From an uncultured Prevotella sp. (lineage in GTDB: Bacteria; Bacteroidota; Bacteroidia; Bacteroidales; Bacteroidaceae), in the NCBI GenBank assembly GCA_945827565.1, contig CALZNR010000044.1, positions 1 to 8,348 on the forward strand: a stretch of DNA of 8,348 bases, read 5' to 3'. The notes beneath the pieces are model-generated. The model ran no database searches. It saw only the letters and a program-made list of their open reading frames with translations, and was not told where the DNA came from. This document shows, piece after piece, positions 1-5,814 of this stretch. The number at the start of each line of letters is the position of its first letter. Positions within the stretch are counted from its first letter, which is position 1. The translations under genes were made by a program, and so were the position numbers.

Positions 1-28
1 CAGAGTGGAAGGAAATAGCAGAAGAAAA

Positions 29-60
29 ACAAAACGGCAAAATAACAAAACGGCAAAATA
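29..60. repeat. Two perfect tandem copies of a 16-bp unit
   Basis: The unit acaaaacggcaaaata occurs twice back to back (29-44 and 45-60). A shortened third start, acaaaacg, follows at 60-67 and runs into the left arm of the terminator stem. The copies are identical, which points to a recent slippage duplication. Read on the minus strand the unit is T-rich, so it extends the T-rich tract behind the terminator hairpin for transcripts coming from the M23 gene. Confidence 0.85.
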
Positions 61-61
61 C

Positions 62-101
62 AAAACGCTCTCCGCTGCAAGGCAACGGAGAGCGTTTTTT
101 T
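62..101. terminator. Strong rho-independent terminator, probably bidirectional
   Basis: A perfect 13-bp stem (62-74 with 86-98, arms aaaacgctctccg and cggagagcgtttt) encloses an 11-nt loop at 75-85. On the plus strand the stem runs into seven T (95-101) followed by tatttt. On the minus strand it runs into a T-rich stretch read leftward from 65. It lies about 40 nt past the stop of the minus-strand M23 gene and so should end that transcript. It can equally end a plus-strand transcript entering from the left, before position 1. Confidence 0.88.
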
Positions 102-139
102 ATTTTGTGAATTATTGAATTCTGGATTTACGTGCTTTC

Positions 140-1072
140 TCAGTTATACTTCAGAATCTGCCCGGGCATGAGCTTGCTGCGCTTGGTGATGCGGTTGAGC
201 TTACAGAGAGCATTGACAGAGGTGCCACGCTTGCGTGCAATGGCAGCAAGAGTCTCACCCTTCTTCACCTTATGATAGCGCACAGAGGGAGTGTAGGTTG
301 CAGCAGCCACCTCTTCATCACTCACATCATCAGCAGAGGCATAGCCTGTGGCGCCCACACCACGCAGGCGATTGGCAATGACAGACTCGCGGGTGTAGCT
401 GTCGCGGCGGAACATATAGAAATTGTCCACCACATCCTGATTACGGAAGTCGAACATCAATGCCGGGTTGAGTGCCACACCACAGAGGCGGGTCTCGAAA
501 TGAAGATGTGAACCCGTGCTTCTACCTGTGTTGCCACCCAATCCGATGGGGTCGCCCGCCTTCACTTCCTGATCTTGCTCTACCAGATGCTTAGACATGT
601 GCCCGTAGATGGTTTCCAATCCATTGTAGTGGCGTATCACCACGTATTTTCCATATCCCCTTGCCTCGTAGTTCACGATGCGCACCCTGCCGCTAAAGGC
701 AGAGCGGATGGTGTCGCCAATATACACCTTCACGTCCAGTCCCTTATGCTGGCGTCCCCAGCGTGCTCCAAAGTTAGAGGTGAGCTGGCGGTTGGTTGTA
801 GGCATACAAAAATCTCGGAGGTCTATTCTGAATGAGTCGGGCAGTGTGGTCTCCTTGTGAGCAAACCTGTTCTCCCATTCCTCATACAGGTCGGCTGAAG
901 GCATACCATACTGCTCGTGCTGTATCAACCGATGCAGTGCCACAGAATCGAGAGCCTTCATCTTCTTATCTATTGGAGCCTGACGTGCCAACAAGTCTTG
1001 CGCCATTGCAGGAACGGCACATAAGGACAAGCAAGTTGCAGCAACAATAGTCTTCAGTTTCTTCATCCACAT
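140..1072 (-). CDS. Exported M23 family metallopeptidase with C-terminal LysM domain
   Basis: This is probably a cell-wall hydrolase or LytM-type factor that cuts or remodels peptidoglycan cross-links in the periplasm. The 310-residue product begins with a signal peptide: Lys4, Lys5 and Lys7, a hydrophobic core, and the likely cleavage site AMA-Q after residue 24. The M23 core lies at about 95-205. It has the zinc-site pattern HKGLD (His109, Asp113), YGHMS (His158) and the HLH pair (His189, His191), so all expected ligands are present and it should be active. A LysM domain at about 266-308 (YHKVKKGETL, ending MPGQILKY) would anchor it to glycan. A second in-frame ATG at codon 3 (1064-1066) gives MKKLK and may be the true start. 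The gene is separated from recG by 264 nt and has its own promoter signal, so it is probably its own transcription unit ending at the hairpin at 62-101. The physiological partner is unknown. Confidence 0.93.
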   Translation of the reverse strand: MWMKKLKTIVAATCLSLCAVPAMAQDLLARQAPIDKKMKALDSVALHRLIQHEQYGMPSADLYEEWENRFAHKETTLPDSFRIDLRDFCMPTTNRQLTSNFGARWGRQHKGLDVKVYIGDTIRSAFSGRVRIVNYEARGYGKYVVIRHYNGLETIYGHMSKHLVEQDQEVKAGDPIGLGGNTGRSTGSHLHFETRLCGVALNPALMFDFRNQDVVDNFYMFRRDSYTRESVIANRLRGVGATGYASADDVSDEEVAAATYTPSVRYHKVKKGETLAAIARKRGTSVNALCKLNRITKRSKLMPGQILKYN

Positions 1073-1178
1073 AATGTAAGTCTCAGTCGGTTTTTAAGGT
1101 AAGTCGGTGAGCACTTTCGGGCGATAATTACAACCCAATTATCTGCCTCTTTGTCACCGTTTTGTAACATTGACTTTG

Positions 1179-1186
1179 CAAAGGTA
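1179..1186 (-). promoter_or_regulatory. Candidate -7 promoter element for the M23/LysM gene
   Basis: The minus strand reads TACCTTTG here, a perfect match to the Bacteroidales -7 consensus TAnnTTTG. No good TTTG -33 element is found 19-21 bp upstream; the nearest is an ATTG at 1201-1204, which is too close. Transcription would start near 1172 and leave a leader of about 100 nt. The match is only five fixed bases in an A/T-rich gap, but its position and orientation suit the gene. Confidence 0.45.
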
Positions 1187-1214
1187 TAAAAAATATCGCT
1201 CAATTGCTTGTGTA

Positions 1215-1242
1215 TTAACACATTTTGTGCATATTTTAACAC
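1215..1242 (-). promoter_or_regulatory. Pair of GTGTTAA repeats upstream of the M23 promoter signal
   Basis: The minus strand carries GTGTTAA at 1236-1242 and again at 1215-1221, 21 bp apart (two helical turns). They fall roughly 45 and 66 bp upstream of the predicted transcription start, where activators often bind. The repeats are short and the region is A/T-rich, so chance is a real alternative. Confidence 0.25.
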
Positions 1243-1295
1243 TTGTCGCCCGTTTTCTTAATAATTACAGCGGTCTATCTTGTAACATTTGTTAA

Positions 1296-1322
1296 ACGTC
1301 AACACCCTGTATGGGTGAACGT
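1296..1322 (-). terminator. Hairpin just after recG, possible weak terminator
   Basis: An inner stem CACCC/GGGTG (1303-1307 with 1313-1317) is flanked by self-complementary ACGT on both sides (1296-1299 and 1319-1322), giving a hairpin with a 3x1 internal loop. It begins 15 nt after the recG stop codon. No T run follows on the minus strand, so it is not a standard intrinsic terminator. It may instead protect the 3' end of the transcript or attenuate read-through toward the M23 gene. Confidence 0.35.
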
Positions 1323-1336
1323 CTGATGGGAGATGA

Positions 1337-3436
1337 TCAAGAGATGGCAGACCAGTCTATCTTGGTTTTCTTGAGTTCGCGCATCCGGTCCCAAAGCAGT
1401 TGATAGCGTGCGGATTTGCACTCGGGGTCATCGGTAATCACACGCTGTGCCTCATCACGTGCCAACTGCACCAGCTGTCCGTCGCGGGCAATATCTGCTA
1501 TTTTCAGGTCGAAGGCCAGTCCACTCTGCTGGGTACCCTCCAAGTCGCCCGGTCCGCGCAGTTTCAAGTCGGCCTCAGCAATGCGAAAACCGTCGTTGGT
1601 GTCGCACATGATGTCTATGCGCATGCGCGTTTCCTTTGTCAGTTTGCGGTTGGTTACCAGGATGCAGTACGACTGGTCGGCACCACGCCCCACCCTGCCT
1701 CGCAGTTGGTGCAGCTGTGACAGACCGAAGCGCTGGGCATCCAGAATCACCATGACAGAGGCATTGGGCACATTGACGCCCACCTCTATCACCGTGGTGG
1801 CTACAAGGATCTGCGTCTCACGGTTCAGAAAGCGCTGCATCTCCTCCTCCTTCTCCTTGGCTTTCATTCTGCCATGTATTTTGCTGAGCTTCATGTCGGG
1901 GAACACCTGCTTCAGCATCTCAAACCCATCCTCCAGGTTTTTCAAGTCCATCTTCTCGCTCTCCTCTATCAGGGGATAAACGATATATGCCTGTCGGCCC
2001 AATGCCACCTGCTTGCGTATGCCTTGATAGAGCGATGCCAACTGATTGTCGAAGAAATGCTGTGTGCACACGGGTTTGCGCCCGGGTGGCAGTTCGTCGA
2101 TGACGCTCACGTCCAGATCGCCATAGAGTGTCATGGCAAGCGTGCGTGGTATGGGGGTGGCTGTCATCACCAGCACATGAGGCGGGTTGGTGTTCTTGCT
2201 CCACAGTCGGGCCCGTTGTGCCACACCAAAACGGTGTTGCTCATCCACCACCACCATACCAAGGTTGGCGAAATGCACCGTATCTTCTATCACGGCATGG
2301 GTGCCCACGAGGATGTCTATCCCACCTGTGGCCAACTGTTGGAGCAGTTCTGCACGCTTCTTGCCTTTGACAATGCCTGTGAGCATTGCCACCCTCACAG
2401 GCAGAGCACCCAAAAACTCCTGAATAGTGGCCAGATGCTGCTCGGCAAGAATCTCGGTGGGTGCCATGATGCACGCCTGATAGCCATTGTCGATGGCGAT
2501 GAGCATGGCCATGAGTGCCACCAGGGTTTTGCCACTGCCCACATCTCCCTGCAACAAGCGGTTCATCTGCCTGCCGCTGCCCACGTCCTTGCGTATCTCT
2601 CGCAGCACCCTTTTCTGCGCCTCAGTGAGCGAGAACGGTAACTGATGATGGTAAAAATCGTTGAAGGCACTTCCTATTCGACTCAACACAAAAGCACGGT
2701 AGCGACGCCGGTGATCACTGGCATATCTCACGTTTTTCAGTGGGACGTAGAACAGCTCCTCGAACTTCAGTCGTGCCCGTGCGTGCTCCAGTTCGCGCAC
2801 ATTCTGCGGATAGTGGATAGTGCGCAATGCCTTGTCACGCGACATCAGGTGCAGGCGTTGCACCATTTCAGCAGGCAGTGTCTCGGGCAGTTCGTCTGCA
2901 AGTCTATCCACAAGGTTTCGGGTCAGTTTCTCCACTCCCCGCGAAGTAAGTCCGTTGCGTTTCATCTTCTCCGTGGTGGGATAGTAGGGCTGCAGGCCCA
3001 TGGTAGAAAGCTCCACTTTGGAGAGGCTTTCTATCTCGGGATGCTGGATATTGAAGCGCCCATTGAACCAAGTGGGTTTGCCAAACACCAGATACTCCTC
3101 GCCCACCTTGTAGTTTTTCATGGCCCACTGTCCGCCGTTGAACCATGTAAGATCCATCACCCCATTGCCATCGGTGAAGTGTGCCACCACCCGCTGCTTA
3201 CGCGGTCCCATGTCAAAGGTCTCATACCCCAGTATCTTTCCGCAGAGTTGCACAAAGGGCATGTCGGTGGTAAGTTCGCGAATGGCATACAGCTTGCTGC
3301 GATCGACGTACTTGTATGGAAAATACTCCAGCAGGTCGCCAAAGGAAGAGATGCCCAACTCGTCGCTGAGTATCTTTTTCCGATTGGGGCCCACCCCCGT
3401 GAGATACATGATGTCTTGCTGCAAGATGGGAGTCAT
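1337..3436 (-). CDS. recG: ATP-dependent DNA helicase RecG
   Basis: RecG is a monomeric double-strand DNA translocase that regresses stalled replication forks and processes branched recombination intermediates. The 699-residue length matches the family (about 690). Domain order is normal: an N-terminal helical and OB-fold wedge region that grips the branch (to about residue 235), then two RecA-like helicase domains. Visible motifs are Walker A GDVGSGKT (297-304), the DEQH box (398-401), motif III TATPIPRT (425-432) and motif VI QLRGRVGRG (577-585). The RecG-specific TRG region is at about 617-639 (LRGPGDLEGTQQSG), which couples ATP hydrolysis to translocation. The start lies only 15 nt after the stop of the DJ-1-like gene, so the two are cotranscribed. 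There is no Shine-Dalgarno sequence. All key residues are intact. Confidence 0.98.
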   Translation of the reverse strand: MTPILQQDIMYLTGVGPNRKKILSDELGISSFGDLLEYFPYKYVDRSKLYAIRELTTDMPFVQLCGKILGYETFDMGPRKQRVVAHFTDGNGVMDLTWFNGGQWAMKNYKVGEEYLVFGKPTWFNGRFNIQHPEIESLSKVELSTMGLQPYYPTTEKMKRNGLTSRGVEKLTRNLVDRLADELPETLPAEMVQRLHLMSRDKALRTIHYPQNVRELEHARARLKFEELFYVPLKNVRYASDHRRRYRAFVLSRIGSAFNDFYHHQLPFSLTEAQKRVLREIRKDVGSGRQMNRLLQGDVGSGKTLVALMAMLIAIDNGYQACIMAPTEILAEQHLATIQEFLGALPVRVAMLTGIVKGKKRAELLQQLATGGIDILVGTHAVIEDTVHFANLGMVVVDEQHRFGVAQRARLWSKNTNPPHVLVMTATPIPRTLAMTLYGDLDVSVIDELPPGRKPVCTQHFFDNQLASLYQGIRKQVALGRQAYIVYPLIEESEKMDLKNLEDGFEMLKQVFPDMKLSKIHGRMKAKEKEEEMQRFLNRETQILVATTVIEVGVNVPNASVMVILDAQRFGLSQLHQLRGRVGRGADQSYCILVTNRKLTKETRMRIDIMCDTNDGFRIAEADLKLRGPGDLEGTQQSGLAFDLKIADIARDGQLVQLARDEAQRVITDDPECKSARYQLLWDRMRELKKTKIDWSAIS

Positions 3437-3451
3437 GGAAGCCGTTTTAGG

Positions 3452-4018
3452 TTATCTCACCGCCATCAGGTGCTTGTACATCATCCCCTCTGCCACCTGA
3501 TTGGCAGTGGCGTCGTTGGTAAGAGTAGCAAGCAGCGTATAGGCATAAGGCAAAGAGGCGGCTGGTCCTTCGCCTGTAATTATATTGTCATCCACTGTCA
3601 CCAGTTCTGCCGTATATTCTGCCCCAGTGAGATGACTTTGGAAACCGGGATAGCAGGTGGCTCTGCGCCCTTGCAGCAATCCCAGATGTCCCAACACCAT
3701 GGGGGCTGCACAGATGGCTGCCACCAACTTTCCTTTGCGATGATGCTGCACCAATGCCTGTTGCAGAGGCAGACAGCTGTCTAAATGCTGTGCTCCGGGC
3801 ATACCACCAGGCAGCATCAGCAGGTCGGCATCATCAAAGGGACATTCGTCTAACAGCAGGTCGGCAAGGATGGTCACACCGTGTGCTCCCTCCACCTCAC
3901 GCTGCCCTGTGATGCTCACTGTCTGGATATCCACACCGCCACGTCGCAGCACATCTACTGGTGCCAAGGCCTCTACCTCTTCAAAGCCTGTGGCAAGAAA
4001 AGCATATACTTTCTTCAT
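3452..4018 (-). CDS. DJ-1/PfpI family protein, YajL-like
   Basis: This 188-residue, single-domain cytoplasmic protein belongs to the DJ-1/ThiJ/PfpI superfamily, with length and layout like E. coli YajL and human DJ-1. The conserved acidic stretch GFEEVEA places the family glutamate at Glu16. The nucleophile elbow AAICAAP carries the reactive cysteine Cys103, and PGGMPGA is at 70-76. The later TGEGPAAS segment (148-155) is also typical. Family members have been described as glyoxalase-like, deglycase or chaperone proteins protecting against oxidative and carbonyl stress. The exact activity is disputed, so none is assigned here. Older annotation as a thiazole biosynthesis enzyme (ThiJ) is a misnomer. 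It sits between pdxJ (33 nt upstream) and recG (15 nt downstream) and almost certainly shares their transcript. Confidence 0.93.
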   Translation of the reverse strand: MKKVYAFLATGFEEVEALAPVDVLRRGGVDIQTVSITGQREVEGAHGVTILADLLLDECPFDDADLLMLPGGMPGAQHLDSCLPLQQALVQHHRKGKLVAAICAAPMVLGHLGLLQGRRATCYPGFQSHLTGAEYTAELVTVDDNIITGEGPAASLPYAYTLLATLTNDATANQVAEGMMYKHLMAVR

Positions 4019-4051
4019 CTTCTATCGTTTATTCTGTTTCGTGTTTTCCTC

Positions 4052-4765
4052 TCATTTCAAGCACTCCTTATACAGGGCGATGGTTTCCTTCAGTCCAAGA
4101 TAGAGGGCATCGCACACCAGCGCATGACCAATGCTCACCTCATCTACCCACGGTATCTGCTGATGGAAGAAATGCAGGTTGTGCAGGCTCAAGTCGTGCC
4201 CTGCATTGAGCCCCAAACGGCACTCTCTGGCCTGCTGTGCCGCCTCTACAAAGGGTTTGATAGCCTCAGCTGCACTGCTTTCATAGCCAGCAGCATAGGG
4301 TTCGGTGTAAAGTTCCACACGGTCGGCACCACAAGCCTTGGCACCTTCCACCATGCGGGGGTCGGCATCAACGAAGATGCTGGTACGTATGCCCGCCTCC
4401 TTGAAGCGTCCCACCACATCGGTAAGGAAGTTACGGTGGGCCAGGGTGTCCCATCCGTGGTTAGAGGTGAGCTGGTCATCGGCATCGGGCACCAAGGTGA
4501 CCTGTGTGGGTTGCACCTGCAACACCAAATCCACATACCTTGGAATGGGGTTACCCTCGATATTGAGTTCGGTGGCAAGCAGCGGTTTGAGGTCGGTCAC
4601 ATCCTTATAGCGTATGTGCCTTTCATCGGGTCTGGGATGAACGGTAATACCCTCGGCACCGAACTGTTCGCAGTGGAGTGCCACACTCAGCACATCGGGA
4701 TTATTGCCACCCCGTGCATTGCGCAAGGTGGCTATCTTGTTGATATTGACGCTTAATTTTGTCAT
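4052..4765 (-). CDS. pdxJ: Pyridoxine 5'-phosphate synthase PdxJ
   Basis: PdxJ closes the pyridine ring in the DXP-dependent vitamin B6 pathway, joining 3-amino-2-oxopropyl phosphate (1-amino-acetone 3-phosphate) with 1-deoxy-D-xylulose 5-phosphate to give pyridoxine 5'-phosphate. The protein is 237 residues, the usual length for a single TIM barrel. Visible family elements are the N-terminal IATLRNARG (11-19), [10 protein letters not shown] (41-50, with His43, Arg45 and His50), Glu70, a Thr at 100, the LNAGHDL motif with His190, and SIGHA (211-215). Where most proteobacterial enzymes read NIDH near the N-terminus this one reads NINK (residues 7-10). I remember this as typical of Bacteroidota PdxJ, so it is probably functional. 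It is the first gene of the minus-strand set and has the best promoter in the window directly upstream. Confidence 0.97.
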   Translation of the reverse strand: MTKLSVNINKIATLRNARGGNNPDVLSVALHCEQFGAEGITVHPRPDERHIRYKDVTDLKPLLATELNIEGNPIPRYVDLVLQVQPTQVTLVPDADDQLTSNHGWDTLAHRNFLTDVVGRFKEAGIRTSIFVDADPRMVEGAKACGADRVELYTEPYAAGYESSAAEAIKPFVEAAQQARECRLGLNAGHDLSLHNLHFFHQQIPWVDEVSIGHALVCDALYLGLKETIALYKECLK

Positions 4766-4815
4766 CCGCTTTGTTTATTTTTGTTCTATTTCTCTTTAAA
4801 TACCGCAAAATTCCG

Positions 4816-4823
4816 TACTTTTG
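4816..4823 (+). promoter_or_regulatory. Candidate -7 promoter element for nadK
   Basis: TACTTTTG is a perfect TAnnTTTG match pointing toward nadK. A TTTG at 4780-4783 is too far upstream (32 bp) and no good -33 element is seen at the right spacing, so the promoter may be weak or need an activator. The start would fall near 4829, giving a leader of about 80 nt. Confidence 0.45.
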
Positions 4824-4835
4824 CACGGTGTTGTG

Positions 4836-4862
4836 TGATGCAAAGTTAGCAAAATTGCATCA
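4836..4862. promoter_or_regulatory. 8-bp inverted repeat over the pdxJ promoter, operator-like
   Basis: TGATGCAA (4836-4843) and TTGCATCA (4855-4862) are perfect reverse complements with an 11-nt spacer, so their centres are 19 bp apart. The left arm overlaps the end of the pdxJ -7 element and the right arm lies between its -7 and -33. This position suits a dimeric repressor. It would also be at the start of the nadK leader, so an RNA hairpin is the alternative. No regulator gene is in the window. Confidence 0.4.
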
Positions 4863-4870
4863 ATAGCAAA
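4841..4870 (-). promoter_or_regulatory. Candidate pdxJ promoter, Bacteroidales type
   Basis: On the minus strand TTTG (4867-4870) is followed after 18 bp by TAACTTTG (4841-4848), close to the Bacteroidales pattern TTTG, 19-21 bp, TAnnTTTG. The start site would be near 4835, giving a leader of about 70 nt before the pdxJ ATG at 4765. It is the only candidate here with both elements. Confidence 0.6.
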
Positions 4871-4908
4871 ATAAATCGGCTTTAAAACGTGCCATAAGTC
4901 CCCTTTTT

Positions 4909-5814
4909 ATGAACAACGACACCCCCCGCTTTGCCATTTTCGGCAACACCTACCAAGCCAAGAAGTCGGCATCTATCCGCAATCTGCTGACCACACTCAA
5001 CCGCTACGGTGCTCCTGTGGCGATAGACAGGGAATATTACACCTTTCTCACCCACACGCTGCACCTGCTGATAGAGCATGTGGAGGTGTTTGACGATGAC
5101 CGCTTCGATGCCGACTTTGCCATCTCTATGGGAGGCGACGGCACCTTTCTGCGCACAGCAGCCCGTGTGGGCAACCGCAGCATCCCCTTGGTGGGCATCA
5201 ACATGGGCAGGTTGGGATTTCTGGCAGATGTCAATCCCTGCGATGTAGAGGGCTGTATTCACTCTTTGGTGAAGGGCAACTACGAGATAGAGACACGCGA
5301 GGTGATTGAGGTGAAGACCGATGGTGAGACGTTTAAGGAGAGCCCTTACGCCCTCAACGATGTGGCGATACTGAAGCGTGACGATGCCTCGATGATTTCC
5401 ATACGCACCGTTATCAACGGGCATTATCTCACCACCTACGAAGCCGATGGCTTGATAGTGAGTACACCTACGGGGTCCACCGCCTACTCCCTGTCTAATG
5501 GCGGTCCCATCATGGTGCCGGGCACCCATGTGTTTCTGCTCACCGCGGTGGCTCCGCACAGTCTGAACGTGCGCCCCATCGTGATAGGCCATGATGCAGA
5601 GATAGAGTTGAAGGTGAGTTGCAGAAGCAAGCATTTCCTTGTAGCCATCGACGGACGCTCGGAGCACTGCCGTGAGGGAGTGACACTCACGCTGCGCCGT
5701 GCTCCCTTTGACGTGAATATTGTGAAAAGCCACACCGACAACTATTTCCGCACGCTGCGCAACAAGATGATGTGGGGCAACGACCTACGCGACCTGGGAG
5801 GAAACAACGGATGA
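4909..5814 (+). CDS. nadK: NAD kinase (ATP-NAD kinase)
   Basis: This cytoplasmic enzyme phosphorylates the 2'-hydroxyl of the adenosine ribose of NAD to make NADP, the only route to that cofactor. The 301-residue protein shows the catalytic GGDGTFL (75-81, with Asp77), INMGRLGFLA (97-106), the NE/D motif in YALND (Asn150, Asp151), the glycine and threonine-rich GLIVSTPTGSTAYSLSNGGP (181-200), and VAIDGR (245-250). FAIFGNTYQAKK near the N-terminus matches Bacteroidota NAD kinases as I remember them. The ATG at 4909 is preceded by a T run and has no Shine-Dalgarno sequence, which is normal for this group. The stop codon overlaps the ATG of the ABC transporter gene, so the two are translationally coupled. 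The last few residues (LGGNNG) contain the ribosome binding site of the next gene. Confidence 0.97.
   Translation: MNNDTPRFAIFGNTYQAKKSASIRNLLTTLNRYGAPVAIDREYYTFLTHTLHLLIEHVEVFDDDRFDADFAISMGGDGTFLRTAARVGNRSIPLVGINMGRLGFLADVNPCDVEGCIHSLVKGNYEIETREVIEVKTDGETFKESPYALNDVAILKRDDASMISIRTVINGHYLTTYEADGLIVSTPTGSTAYSLSNGGPIMVPGTHVFLLTAVAPHSLNVRPIVIGHDAEIELKVSCRSKHFLVAIDGRSEHCREGVTLTLRRAPFDVNIVKSHTDNYFRTLRNKMMWGNDLRDLGGNNG
5796..5801 (+). promoter_or_regulatory. Ribosome binding site that fixes the ABC transporter start
   Basis: GGGAGG, at the very end of nadK, lies 9 nt before the ATG at 5811. Shine-Dalgarno matches are uncommon elsewhere in this window, so this one supports 5811 over the in-frame upstream GTG at 5772. 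Confidence 0.6.

Larger units (their letters stand above)
1..108 (+). other. Possible 3' tail of an upstream plus-strand gene
   Basis: Frame 3 is open from the left edge to a TGA at 105-107 and reads EWKEIAEEKQNGK before passing through the tandem repeat and the terminator stem. The first dozen residues look protein-like, but the rest is low-complexity and a coding region running through a terminator is unlikely. Frame 1 stops already at 16-18. It may be a lengthened C-terminus of an upstream gene or simply non-coding. No product can be named. Confidence 0.2.

Noticed and set aside
465..560. Possible lipoprotein signal or missing zinc ligand in the M23 protein
   Set aside because: The cysteines in the signal region lack a small residue at -1 and the AMA cleavage site is good. 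All zinc ligands, including the HLH pair, are present.
1874..2641. 255-codon plus-strand open frame inside recG
   Set aside because: It covers the recG helicase motifs on the opposite strand, and its translation is His/Cys-rich and featureless.
2645..3784. 379-codon open frame on the plus strand, antisense to recG and the DJ-1-like gene
   Set aside because: It lies entirely across two well-recognised minus-strand genes. Its product is rich in His, Gln and Cys with no recognisable domain, as expected from an antisense shadow.
4882..5733. 283-codon minus-strand open frame opposite nadK
   Set aside because: nadK on the other strand has all its family motifs. This frame gives a His-rich product without a domain, and its start would lie inside the pdxJ-nadK control region.
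5772..5810. GTG start 13 codons upstream for the ABC transporter
   Set aside because: It would encode a basic, non-conserved-looking extension within nadK and lacks a ribosome binding site. The ATG at 5811 has GGGAGG at 9 nt and the classic ATGA overlap.
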